From: Isochrysis galbana
Taxonomy: Eukaryota; Haptophyta; Isochrysidales; Isochrysidaceae
Direction of reading: 5' to 3'
NCBI GenBank assembly: GCA_018136815.1
Contig: CM030939.1
Span: forward strand, 2,426,808-2,490,807
DNA length: 64,000 nt
Position 1 is the stretch's first letter. Each line of letters begins with the position of its first letter. Under the pieces are notes generated by a model. It was not told the DNA's origin. It saw only the letters and a list, made by a program, of their open reading frames with translations, and searched no databases. The translations under genes and the position numbers were made by a program. Positions 42,536 to 53,069 of the stretch are shown one piece after another.

Positions 42536-43138
42536 GATACAGTAAGGGTGCACCATTACCATTATTGATTAAGAAACCACCCCATTAAGGAAAGTATAGA
42601 AGCAAATTGGCCGTCCATGAGCTGCTAAGAAAGCTCTCTGGCGTACGAGCGTCCCCGCCATAGATAAGAAACTGTTGCGTAAGAAATAAATCCCTATGCC
42701 CTATGCGGTTGGTCCTCTCGGCCTGTCGGGTACAAGTTGGCGATCGGCGATCACTGCTCGTCACTCATCTTCATTCACGCTCGCCCTTGTTTTCTAAGTG
42801 CAAAAATTGGCAAAAACCTAGTTCTTCGCAACGTAAGCTCATCCGACAGCGAGGAAGAGAGGAGAGAGGAGGTGGAAAGGTGATGAGAGGCGCCGCCGTA
42901 GCAAGAAACTAGGGGACAAAAGTGCCGGCCGGTCACCATCACAATCACAAGAAAGCAGCACGCTAAGATACGACCTCTATACACGTTGTAGCTCTCGGCA
43001 AACCGCGCAAGAAACCCAGCTTAAGAAACTCCTATGCTCCTATGGTCTCGCGGCCAATCGCTAAGGAAAGTGAAAGTATAGAGGACAAAATCCTCTGTTT
43101 TCTTAATGGTGCGCCCCTACTGTCTACTGTAAGCCGTT
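42536..43138. mobile_element. Candidate MITE with imperfect inverted ends
   Basis: The left end TACAGTAAGGGTGCACCATT and the reverse complement of the right end (TACAGTAGACAGTAGGGGCG CACCATTAAGAAA) share ACAGTA, AGGG-GCACCATTA and TTAAGAAA. The interior contains several TAAGAAA and CTATGC sub-repeats and no credible gene. Size about 600 bp. Confidence 0.5.
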
Positions 43139-43579
43139 TGTTTTCTAGTTTTCTATGTACTACTAAATGTAATTACTTGTGACCGAGGGTCAGTCTGAGT
43201 GTCGTCTGAGTGAGTGTGCACCGCCTTGGTACTTGCGTGGCTCGCACGTTCGCTCTCGTTTGTGTGTTTAAGGGAGTTTTGTTTTTGTTTTTGTACCATG
43301 CCTACTAGCTACCATGGAAGAAAAAGAGGTTGTTTATGCTTGTTTCTTGTTTCCCACTTTCCCACTTTCCCACCCTCTTGAAGCTTGAAGCTTATTTGCT
43401 AGTCACTTTGTTCATTGGGCCTAATCTCTAATCTCAAAATCGACTTTTTTCTTTTTTTCACCCCCTAGGTTTAGCTTAGACCGCCCTACGGGAGAGGACG
43501 GAGCGTGCGGTGGATCGTCTGTAATCTGTAACACATGTGTCATACTGATACTGAGACTGAGGCAGTTTCAGATACGGTA

Positions 43580-43735
43580 AAGGTCAGGTCTGCATTTGGC
43601 CTTCGTCCAAATACGGTGAATACGTATCTCCCATCTAGGGTTGCGACACAACCCAGGGCGCGCTTCAAATACAGCCAAATACATCTGTACTTGGCCTCCG
43701 GCCAAATACGGTGAATACGTACTTCTCATCCAGTG
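43580..43735. repeat. AAATAC-rich palindromic repeat, copy 2
   Basis: Contains ATTTGGCCTTCGTCCAAATA and TTGGCCTCCGGCCAAATACG, each a near-perfect palindrome, both followed by GGTGAATACGTA. Related to 42095-42335. Confidence 0.65.
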
Positions 43736-44454
43736 CAGGGTAGAGAGAGAGAGAGAGGGTTGAGGTTCGGAGTTGGCGGCGAGATGAACACGGCCCTTTT
43801 CGACGGATGTCACTCTACTCTAAGGTTTCTCACGTCTTCCATCCGCATCGGGAAGGAAGACGGTCCTCCGAATGGAAGAGATCGGCGCGCCTCGAGATTG
43901 GCGCGCCATGGGCGGCGAGAGACGAGCGGGGGGGGGGGAAAGGAAGGGGCCGCGTGGGAGCCTCACCCACGCCGGCGGCTGAAGCTGCCTCTCTTTCCCC
44001 CCCCCCCCCCCCCTCCGCGCGCTTTCCCCTCTCCCTCTCGCGATCAAACCCGGCTCGCAGGGGGAAGGAGAGTCGGCGGAGCGCGGGCTCGTTCGCGGCT
44101 CTCCTCCCCTCCCTCCCCCGCCCCCCTCCCCCTCTCTCTCGTGGGCCCTTGGTCTCTTGATGAGCCGGGGGGGGGGCGGGCGCGCGGGGGGGGGGGGGGG
44201 AGAGCAAGAGAGGCCGCCCGTCGCAGGTGAGGATGGTGAAGATGATGGAGGACTCCCCCCTTCTCTCTCTCTCTCTCCCCGCCCTCTCTCTCCCCTCGTC
44301 TCCGCCAAGATTAGGCCTCGCTCTCGTGTCCCCCCCCCTCCCCCCTTTCCCCCGCCCGCCCTGATCGCACTCTGCAATCCTTTCCTACGCGCATGAGGGA
44401 GGGGGGCGAGAGAGAGGCGCGCGCGCAAGCGCAAGGCCCCAAGTCAGAGAGAGG

Positions 44455-44531
<77 letters not shown>

Positions 44532-45240
44532 GGTGGGGAGAGGGGGGGGGGGAGAGAGGCAACCTCAGCCGCCGCCATGGATGATCGGGGGGGGGAGGTC
44601 CCCCCCCCGCCTCCCCTCTCTTCTTCCCCGCCCACGCCCCCGTCTCCCCCCCCCTTCCCCCTCCCTCCCCCCCTCCCTTCCCCCCCGATGGCTCCCTGCG
44701 CGGACCCCCCCCCCCCCCCCCTCCCCTCCCCTCCTCCATCTCTCACCCCTCGAGCAGCCTTTTCTCTCTCCCCCTCCCCTCGTCCCACCCTCCCCCCTCC
44801 GCTCTCCCCCTCCCCCGATCGCGCGCGTCGGCCCTACGGGCTAAGCTCCGGCCGCTCTCCCCAACCCCTCACGTCCGCCTCTTCCTCGCGCCCTCCCCGC
44901 CCTCACGCCGCTCGCGCCGACACAGCAGCTCCCGTGCCGCACCAACCGTTGCCCCCGCCCCCCAAACCTCCCCTCTCCCCCACGCCTTATACCACATCCT
45001 TCCCTCCCAGCCGGAACTCCCTCCCTCCCTCCCCTCCCCCCTGCTCTCTCACTTGGTCCACTCGTGCGCGACACACAGCCCCCCTTCCCACACGCGCACC
45101 TCCTGCCGTCTCCCGTCACACAGCCCGTGCCTCCACCGCCAGGTGTCAGACTGCCATCACATCCCCCCTCCAGCACGCGCCATCGAACCCAGCCCCTTAC
45201 TCCCTCCACACGCGCGCCCCCTCGCCTCCTTGCCCCCTCG
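43735..45240. other. Low-complexity purine/pyrimidine region upstream of zinc-cluster gene 2
   Basis: Alternating C-runs, G-runs, CT/GA arrays and C-rich DNA. Long open frames on both strands arise from composition. (GA)n of about 36 units occupies 44458-44528. No gene supported. The C-rich part (44600-45240) runs directly up to the ATG at 45241. Confidence 0.6.
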
Positions 45241-46708
45241 ATGAAGCACACGATCGCAGAGGCTGTCCGCATCGCGCACACCACCACCTCCTCCGAGTCT
45301 CTCGTGCTGACCACCTCCAAGATGCGCGCGTGCAAGGGATGTCAGCGTGCCAAGACCGCCTGCAACCAGGAGCAGCGGCCCTGTCCACGATGCGTCCGGC
45401 TCAAGGTGCGGTAGAGCGGCAGAGGGGACGATGCTCCACCACTGCGCACGCCCTCATACTCCCACCGCGCTCCTGGGCCACGCGTCGCCCACCGGCTCCG
45501 TGCACCTCCGCCGCGCGCTCAAGTGCACCGGATTGGTGCTTTGTCCCTCCTCTCCGCGCCAGGTGGACTGTGACAGCGACCAGCCTCCCGTCAAGACGGC
45601 GTGCATAAACTGCCGGCGTGCAAAGGTCAAGTGCATTTTCAAGGAAGGCGAGGCGTGCGCACGATGTGCGCGCGTCAATATCGCTTGCACGCCACACATG
45701 CCTATCCGCAAGAGGAAACGGGGTGCCTCAGCTACTTTCTCCTCGCATGACGGCGAGGTCTACCTCTCCTTTGACAGCAACGCCTCTAGCCACTATTTCC
45801 CGGTGCAGGACCGCGAAACCTTCTTCGGCAGACAGGACGCTGCAACCTCACCGCGGATGACCGCCTCGCCCGTTCTTTCTGGGCACATCGCTGGCTGCTC
45901 TCTCCCTGATTCTGGCAACGGTGTGTCGGTGTACGATAGGGCAGGCATCCTCCTTGGCGTGGGTGAGCCTCCTCCACGCCAGATGCATGGCTTGCCGCCG
46001 CCAGCATTTCCTCACACGCAAGAGGCCTCCGCCATGAGGGATGGTGGTGCATGCGGTTACGGTTATACTGGCGGCGGTTCCTATCGCTACCAGAAGGCGG
46101 ACCCCTCCGCCGGCGCGCCCTTACAATCAGACTACCCGGGCAGCTTGCATGCCACATCAATGCGTGCTGCTGATGGAGGCCGACCTGCATGGTATCCTCC
46201 AACACACCACAATGGGTTCATGTACTTCGCTGGCGCGTACAGCCCGGTCGCGACTGCCAAGTACGAGGTGGCACCATCGCGCGGCACTCTGTGCCCGAAC
46301 ACTTTGCCCATTGCTGCCTATCCCGCTCCAGAGGCTCCTGCCGGCTCCCTGCTTTTCCAGCCAGGAGTGACCGAGACCCCTGCAATACACGCCACGCACA
46401 AGAGCACCGTGATCAAAAAGATAGGGGCAGGGGCAGTGAGTAAGAGCGCGGCATGCACTAATGGAATTTCAACCGCGCCTTTCGCCCCGCTCACCTTCTC
46501 GGTGTCCCATCCCGACGACCGCCAGGCCGCTTCCGCCACAAACGTGCCCGGCACAGCTAGCCACACATTGATGGAACAGCGATGCGTCACGGCTCCTTAC
46601 GGGTCGCACACAGGGTCGGAAGCATCCCGGTCTCCCATGATGCGCGAGAGCTCAGCAGTAGACTTTGGCAGTGCGCTCGCCCTGGCTTCGCTCAGTGAAG
46701 CGTGTTGA
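45241..46708 (+). CDS. Double Zn2Cys6 zinc-cluster protein (paralogue 2)
   Basis: A putative transcription factor of 436 aa from exons 45241-45405 and 45563-46708 (donor CAAG/GTGCGG, acceptor GCGCCAG, both phase 0). Cluster 1 has Cys31, 34, 41, 48, 51 and, supplied by exon 2, Cys58 (C-x2-C-x6-C-x6-C-x2-C-x6-C). Cluster 2 has Cys69, 72, 79, 87, 90 and 97 (x2, x6, x7, x2, x6). A basic IRKRKRG follows. The remainder is long and disordered, rich in Pro, Ser, Ala and Tyr (for example GGACGYGYTGGGSYRYQK-like stretches), with no recognised domain. The intron falls at exactly the same codon as in the paralogue at 40-41 kb, so the pair derive from one two-cluster ancestor. The ligand site and targets are unknown. 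Confidence 0.8.
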
Positions 46709-47880
46709 CCCACAAGCGCGCGGCAGAGCTTGGTTGTGCAACGGCTGCGAGCCATGTTCACCTCGGCGTCATGCGTGCAGTTGTCTAGCTTGGAGCTTCG
46801 CTCCTTGGCACACTGCGCGACGTTCGGTTTCGGCCAGACACTGGCGAAGAGATGGCCCACTTCAGAACGCAATTCTTATTCACCGAGGACACGGTGCGAC
46901 GTGCACAAAGGGCACGCACTTTGGAATCGTCGCGTCGCGAGCAATGTCGGTGATCGGAATAGGGCCTGTCGCCATCTGCTCCTCGGCATTGTATCGGCAG
47001 CCAACGGTAGCGTGGTGGCCAGCGCACGCTAGCGGTGCCCGTGCCGATCTTACGGTTGAGCGACACATGATTATTATCTCGGCGGATTTTGAAGCTCGCC
47101 ACGGCGCCAACGGCCTAGTAGGGGAGCAAGGAGTACTTCTCGCATCACATTCATTTTCAGAGACGGGGAGACTAATGTTCCTCCATTTGGCAGCCGCCGC
47201 TATTGCTCATCTGATAAGCTGCTGAGATCCAGCGTCTTCTTACGTCCTCCGTCTCCTCGCGGGGCCGTGATTCCTCGCATCATGCTATCACAGTGTCTCA
47301 CAAACATTCAAGGAACGGAGCCTCCGGAAGTTGTGCTGAGGTTCGGCTCAAACTGTTATGTGATTACGCAATTGTCGCCGCTCGCCGCATTGGTCGACCG
47401 CCATTAATTCATGGGAAGAAATGTTTCAACGCAGGAGGGCACGCATCGGTGTGCTCTTCAAGATATGGTCATCTCAGGACGCGCATGTATTGGTGACTAC
47501 TCTTGCATGAGCTTGCATCGCTTGCTCAAGCGACGCGCATGGTTTCAAGTGACGGTTCGTTCATTTTCTACGCGGAGCGAGCGCTCAGCCCTCAATCAAG
47601 CAAGCCGCAAGATGCGTTTTCCCCGGTGCACATCAGCTTTGCTTGCCCTGCGGCACGTGCCAAAGGCTAGAAACCGAGGGAATGATTTCGTCGGTTGTGG
47701 ATTATGCTGCGGGTCTTGTGCTCTATCTTCATGTGCTCTGTCTTCATGTGCTCAAGATGGTGTCCACACGCCGCATACGCCACACATGGCTCGCTTTTTC
47801 TCGTATTTTCTCTCTCACTCTGCACTATTCTAGTTCATCAATTGGCAATTGATTTTGCGAACTATGACTATGTGGTGAGA
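46709..47880. other. Intergenic
   Basis: 3' flank of the plus-strand zinc-cluster gene. Open frames up to 186 codons are not protein-like. No gene recognised. Confidence 0.35.
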
Positions 47881-48590
47881 TGAACAACTATCGTGAAAGC
47901 GAAAGGGCCATGGAGCGCGCGCCGCTATCCCTCCTCTCCCGCCGCGACGGAGGATCGGGCCATGACGGACGATGAACCGCCGAAGCGGCCACGCGCAGGC
48001 AGCCCTCAACCCTGCCACCCAGGGGCACGAGAGCCTCGGCCCGTGCCATCACCCAGAGGCCGAGCCCGGCCAGTGCACTCGAAAAGGCTTGCATTCCCCC
48101 AACTCGAGCAAGACAAGCCAGGCACCCCTCTCCCTCTAGCGCTCTGAGACCATGTGCCAAGCGCACTCTCCCGGTGACGGGTGTGGGTGCGTGTGCGGCA
48201 CCCGCGAGTCATCTCGGACGCGCGCGTCGCGCGTCTCTCGTCTCGGGGGTGAGGCGGCTGTGTGGTGCCTCCGTTGTCTCTGCGGCCTCTTGCGTTTCGC
48301 CGGGAAGAAGGTCCTGCTTGGCCATGCAGCATTCGTTGCATGGCTGCATGGCTCAGTAGGTGTTGTGTTGCTCGTCATGTCGACCGGCCGGGCCTGTGCC
48401 TCGTGCTTGCGCACGAGGTCAGTGCCACGGCGTTGTAGGGGCCCAGTCCGGAGGCTTTCCCTATGGCGAAAGTGGGCCCTGAGGCTCTACCTGAGAGGCT
48501 GAGAGGGTGCAACCTCAGGTTTGGTTTTTTTTTTGGCAACTACCCCCATGTGGACGGTATAAGTTCGACCCCTGCCATAGTCATGCCATA
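47881..48590. other. Possible LINE-leader-like GC-rich stretch
   Basis: A frame from about 47962 reads MTDDEPPKRPRAGSPQPCHP, Pro/Arg-rich like the LINE leader MELSLAKRPRPPAEAEQ, but too short to assign. A T-run lies at 48525-48533. Confidence 0.2.
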
Positions 48591-48596
48591 GTGTCC

Positions 48597-48985
48597 AAGT
48601 TAATTTAATTTTTAATAAATTTTTATGGGTCGCGGCGCAGGAAGAAACGGGACTAGCGCTCACTCAAGACAGGACTCCCTGCCGCGGCAAGCGCAAGCAC
48701 GCTTCCCCCTTACTTATGCCACCCAGCTCTTTACTAGCTTTCTACCTGCGCTAGCTGGAGCGCCCCTCCCTCCACACTCAAACAGCCCCCTACGCCAGGA
48801 TCCCGTTCTGGTCTCGCAAGCAAGGGGGCCTAATGGGAGGGAGAGGAGCAACTCCTCAGAGAGGAGCTGTGGGGAAGGAGATGTCTGAGTGGGGGCGCTA
48901 TACCCTTGCGCTAGGCATGGACAGTGCCGCCGCCTCAAGACATGTCCTCCCTCTTGTCTTGAGTCGAAATTTTTGGTCACGCCAT
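48597..48985 (-). mobile_element. 5'-truncated copy of the 50.8-kb LINE-derived element
   Basis: About 93% identical, in reverse orientation, to 51578-51952. It includes the AT-rich tail (ATTTTTAATAAATTTTTATG in plus orientation), GGGTCGCGGCGCAGG and the CTCAGAGAGGAGCTGTGGGG box. Only the last 390 bp or so of the element are present. Confidence 0.85.
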
Positions 48986-49109
48986 ACTTGCTCACATACA
49001 AGATACAAGTCCCTTAACATCTTCTCCGTAGTTTGATCGCGGTGCAGGTACCAATTCTTGCGCACGTAAACGAGGCGAAAAGAACTAAAATTAGATTAAC
49101 ATCAAGACA

Positions 49110-49285
49110 CAATATCTAAATACCCATATGACTATAGTCTGATCATAGTCAGTGATTCAAGCTCCCATGCTATGACTAGTAGTCAATAGTCAAAGGGCTA
49201 TGCATGACTAGTTGTCTATAGTCAGAGGCTATGGTGTGACTATGACTGCATAGTCAAGGCCCATAGAATGACTAAGATTGAATCA
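49110..49285. repeat. Degenerate ATGACTA/TAGTCA array
   Basis: Seven or more short palindromic units (CTATAGTCTGATCATAGTCA, ATGACTAGTAGTCAATAGTC, TGACTAGTTGTCTATAGTC and others), spaced about 20-40 bp, each able to form a hairpin. No coding. Confidence 0.7.
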
Positions 49286-49422
49286 CTTGAATCACGTACA
49301 GCCCTGACGTGCAGGTTTCAGATGGTAATACCGCATGTATGTGCGCAGCAGTTGAAAGAAGAAAGAAGTGCCGGACGCGGGCCCACGTTAGAACTGAGCG
49401 TGCGTGTCCGGCCATTGGGCGC

Positions 49423-49668
49423 TTAGGTGCGGGGTTTGCCTACGGAGAGAGCGTCTTCAGGCTTTCCGAATTTTATCATGCCTCTCGCCCAGTAATATAC
49501 TGTCCTTAGGAGAGTATATGTGAGAAAAAGTGCCGGAATAATGGCAAACCCGCCTTGGTCTAATGCCACAAGCAGTGCGATTAAGCTGATGGGCACGGCA
49601 AAAAGGAGGAATATGAATAAGTTGCTTAATTTCTCCCACTTGCCGCCTTCAAGCGAGTACACTGGCAT
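49423..49668 (-). CDS. Small two-helix membrane protein, hypothetical
   Basis: 81 aa from an ATG. Two hydrophobic segments (LFIFLLFAVPISLIALLVAL and FAIIPALFLTYTLLRTVYY) are separated by DQGG, with basic flanks KWEKLSN and ARGMIKFGKPED. Composition is typical of an integral membrane protein. An upstream minus frame (49681-49905) also has one helix (IALAVFVIILLWKNKKNPKK) but ends in three stops just before this ATG; it might be a separate exon. Family unknown. Confidence 0.4.
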   Translation of the reverse strand: MPVYSLEGGKWEKLSNLFIFLLFAVPISLIALLVALDQGGFAIIPALFLTYTLLRTVYYWARGMIKFGKPEDALSVGKPRT

Positions 49669-50308
49669 TCGTGCCTATTATTATTGTATTACATTTTTTG
49701 GAACTGACACTGGCGCAGCTGCGTCTTTTTTTGGATTCTTTTTGTTTTTCCACAAGAGAATGATCACAAATACTGCGAGGGCTATGCGATTTGACCGCAA
49801 AAAAGGGGACATCGCAGCCAGTCCCGCCCTTTCACCGCCGCGCGCGAGCAGCCTGGCGAACGCGAGCTGCTTGAGCAGCAAGGCGGAGGGCGGCAGCTCA
49901 TTCACACGCTTGCAGGTGGAGTGGCGGTCACTGGGGCGAAGTGCATCCTGCAGACTCCTGGGGAATCGCTTGCTTTTTCCTTTGAATCAAACGGCGTGGA
50001 AACTGTGTGAAGTCTTCTGAAGACGTCGCCATCCACCCGGCGTGCTGCCCATGCGCGTGCAAGGGCGGACGTCAGCAGTCTGACGCCCACGTGGTTGCAT
50101 TCTTCAACTCGGGCAGCGGGCATGGTTGCATTCTTCAACAAGGGCGGGACGATCGTTCAAGTTGAGGCGCAAACTAGGAGGAAGGCGAGGGCGCCCCCGT
50201 CAATGACGCAATCTCAAAAAAAAATTTACTTTGCATACTGTAAGATGTGGGTCTACGTCCGTGAGAGCCCATGGTACGATCGATGGTCCCTACGACGTCT
50301 TCCGCTTG

Positions 50309-50566
50309 ATGAGTCTCTTGGGTGGCATCACCTTCTGGTTTCTCGTTAGTGCTATAGGCGCAGCACTCATCGCGTCGGGGGATGGCCTTGCGAGGGTCGG
50401 GATCGCGGTCGGGGTGGTTTTCGCGCTGTTCATTCTTCTCCTCTTGGTACTGTGGAAGACAAAGTATATTCGCTTTTATAAGACGGAGAAAATGCAACCG
50501 ACCTTTGATGCGGAGGCGATATTGCAACGGGAGGCACAAACGAAACACAAGACGTCTTCCGCTTGA
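50309..50566 (+). CDS. Small two-helix membrane protein, hypothetical
   Basis: 85 aa from the ATG at 50309. Helices at about residues 6-25 (GITFWFLVSAIGAALIASG) and 32-50 (VGIAVGVVFALFILLLLVLW) are followed by a basic, polar tail, KTKYIRFYKTEKMQ. An 18-base direct repeat (GACGTCTTCCGCTTGATG) brackets the frame at 50294 and 50552. Same topology as the minus-strand protein at 49.4 kb but no evident sequence similarity. Function unknown. Confidence 0.4.
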   Translation: MSLLGGITFWFLVSAIGAALIASGDGLARVGIAVGVVFALFILLLLVLWKTKYIRFYKTEKMQPTFDAEAILQREAQTKHKTSSA

Positions 50567-50794
50567 TGGGTCCCCGTGTTTATGTTTGTTTGCGCGCGGT
50601 CAACCCCCGAGTTAGGGGGCAAAGTTAGGGGTCAGTAGAAATTATATACCTAAATAGCCGGGAGGGGTGTGACAATAAAAAAGGGAACCTCGAGTTGCAC
50701 CCTCTTGACCCAATCGTTTTATTTAACGATAGTCGGGTTGGATAACCCCCAAACCTCGCCTGAAAAACTCCACTCTCCGGCATTCAACCCGCAT

Positions 50795-51968
50795 ACATCC
50801 CCATCGATTTCGGAAAACTATTGTTATAGTTTGAACTATGGAGCGTGCCGCGACCGCTCCCGAGCCCCAGGCGACCCTCGCCACCGCGCCCCACCTGGGA
50901 CGCCCCATGCCGCCCGAGGCGGCTCGTCAGAAAGCCCTCTCAGAGCCCATCCAACCCATCCAAACCACACCCGCGCAGGCGCGCGGGGTGGCGAGCACTG
51001 GCACCGAACAGGTTGCCACCATGGCTCTGCGTAGCATGCAGGGGGTCTTTGAGACCCCCTCCAACAGTGGGAAACCCTCCCACCCCAAGAGCACCTCATG
51101 TGGGAGGGCAGCTCTGCTGCCCTCCTCATGGTGGAAACCTCTACCATCAGTGCACCCATCATGGGAGGGCACTTCGCAATCATCAATCTTCCCTGGAGAG
51201 CACCCCATGCCTCTATTTCCCAACTGGTTGACACACTTGTTTCCTTCACCCCACTCTTGTGGGCCACAAGTACCTACAGCTCAGTGCCCTGCCTTGGGCC
51301 CTCTCTCAACACTAGACTCCCTCTCCCACTCCCCCTTCACACCACAACCAACCCAAACAGCACGAACCCCCTCACCCTCTGTTTCAAGCACCAAAAATTT
51401 CAACTCAAGACCCATGTTGATACACCTATCGTTTTCACCCCACTCTTGTGGGCCACAAGTACCTACAACTCAGTGCCCTTTGGGCCCTCTTCCAATACTT
51501 GAATCCCTATCCCACTCCCTCTTCCATCTACAACCAACCCAAGAAGCACAAACCCTCTCGTTCTCTGTTTCAAGCACCAATAATTTCGACTCAAGACAAG
51601 AGGGAGGACATGTCTTGAGGCGGCGTCGCTGCCCATGCCTAGTGCAAGGGTATAGCGCCCCCACTCAGACATCTCCTTCCCCACAGCTCCTCTCTGAGGA
51701 GTTGCTCCTCTCCCTCCCATTAGGCCCCCTTGCCTGCGAGACCAAAACAGGATCCTGGCGTAGGGGGCTGTCTGAGTGTGGAGGGAGGGGCGCTCTGGCT
51801 AGCGCAGGTAGAAAGCTAGTGAGGAGCTGGGTGGCATAAGGGGGGAAGGGTGCTCTTGCGCTTGCCGCGGCAGGGTGTCCTGTCTTGAGTGAGCGCTAGT
51901 CCCGTTCCTTTGCCGCGCCGCGACCCATAAAAATTTGTTAAAAATTTAAATTTACATCCCCATCGATT
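50795..51968 (+). mobile_element. Non-autonomous LINE derivative with 15-bp target-site duplication
   Basis: ACATCCCCATCGATT occurs at 50795-50809 and again at 51954-51968. Between them the element starts with a palindromic leader (AACTATTGTTATAGTTTGAA) and ATGGAGCGTGCCGCG, as in the 5 kb LINE, and ends with an A/T-rich tail (AAAAATTTGTTAAAAATTTA). There is no RT. The internal 333-codon frame is Pro/Ser-rich and is mostly tandem repeats. The duplication and tail show insertion by target-primed reverse transcription. Confidence 0.9.
50838..51839 (+). CDS. Pro/Ser-rich ORF of the non-autonomous element
   Basis: 333 codons beginning MERAATAPEPQATLATAPHL, similar in start to the LINE leader (MERAAAPHL). 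It holds repeats of about 190 bp containing CCACTCTTGTGGGCCACAAG (translated SPHSCGPQVPT). No RNA-binding or enzymatic motif is seen. It is open throughout despite repeats, so it may be translated as an ORF1-like leader, but that is inference. Confidence 0.4.
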   Translation: MERAATAPEPQATLATAPHLGRPMPPEAARQKALSEPIQPIQTTPAQARGVASTGTEQVATMALRSMQGVFETPSNSGKPSHPKSTSCGRAALLPSSWWKPLPSVHPSWEGTSQSSIFPGEHPMPLFPNWLTHLFPSPHSCGPQVPTAQCPALGPLSTLDSLSHSPFTPQPTQTARTPSPSVSSTKNFNSRPMLIHLSFSPHSCGPQVPTTQCPLGPLPILESLSHSLFHLQPTQEAQTLSFSVSSTNNFDSRQEGGHVLRRRRCPCLVQGYSAPTQTSPSPQLLSEELLLSLPLGPLACETKTGSWRRGLSECGGRGALASAGRKLVRSWVA

Positions 51969-52393
51969 CTTGAGCTCCTGCCCTCCTCTCGTAGCCTCCG
52001 GAATCTGACCGTATACGCCCCTCTCCCCGCGGGGAGCCAAAGCGCGCCGCGTACGTACGTGCGCCCGAAAACAGTTTCGTTTCACGTCTTTATTCAAGTC
52101 TATGGTCCGTGGCCTTGGTCTCGTTGTTCACGCGCCGTGCGTTTACGAGGAGATCTGGGACCCAGCGAGCCTCAAGTTCTGCGCTTACGTACGTACATGC
52201 AGGAGAGCGCATGAGAAGGGCAAGAAAGACGATGGAGATGAAGGCGTCAATGGCATCAAAAGACCGCTATTATTTTGTTATATTTACAATGTATTCGAGT
52301 ATCATTGTAAACGGACTATGGACATTTGATGGCTCAACTTGAATTATGTCCCATGTTCGACGGAACCTGACCTTAATTAAGAGCGGGCATTCT

Positions 52394-52475
52394 TCATTCT
52401 TGGGGTATCACTCTCCCGGTTGCGAAGGGGTAGCTACGGCCGCCGTTGGTTTTGATTGTGCGAACGGGAGTGTGT
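52394..52475 (-). pseudogene. Short LINE reverse-transcriptase fragment
   Basis: The minus strand reads VRTIKTNGGRSYPFATG, then a GxPQE remnant, matching VRTIKTNGGRSYPFTVGSGM of the 5 kb LINE just before its PQG motif. Only about 25 codons remain. Confidence 0.75.
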
Positions 52476-52479
52476 AATA

Positions 52480-53069
52480 GCAATGACGTTGCTGCCACCG
52501 AGCGGGCTAGAGCAGTCCTTCTAATCGTATCTTGTGCGTGGCTGTGTGTGGCATGCACATGGCGCGCGAGGGTAGCGCGACTGCAACACTCGTCACACAG
52601 GAACATGATGGGACCCGGGTCACGACGGACAGTTTGACACACAATGAGCACACATACACAAGCGATAGCACGGTCACATCAAGAGCACGTCAACACGCCA
52701 GTCGTCATTCGCCCTGAAGTGAAGATGAGTGTACAACCACGGGGGCGCGATTGAGGTCGGGCTCGCAAGGCAAGATCGACAGGAGAAATGTGCCGAGGAC
52801 CCCCTCAAAGTGTTCAACTGGCATGGAAGACAGCCAAAGTGAGGCAACATGAAAATGCATGCATGCGAAATACACGGTGACCAAGTACGAACATACTTGC
52901 GTCTTGGATCCCAGACTCGCCTGCTTGCGTCAAATGGCCATCCCAGCATTGCAACATTCCCCAAGATGGTAGGCCTGGAGTGCCCACAAGGTTGTCTGTA
53001 GCCAACGTGAAAGAGTGGTGGACAACCGTACGGAGCTGCCGTGACCATGCTTTTTAGCACAAGGCAAGC
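52480..53069. other. Intergenic
   Basis: 3' flank of the dioxygenase gene on the opposite strand. No gene recognised. Confidence 0.35.

Noticed and set aside
43733-45240. Long ORFs on both strands in the C/G/GA-rich region, including a 343-codon frame at 44577
   Set aside because: Homopolymer and Pro/Ser/Arg-rich composition only; the real gene begins at 45241 in another frame.
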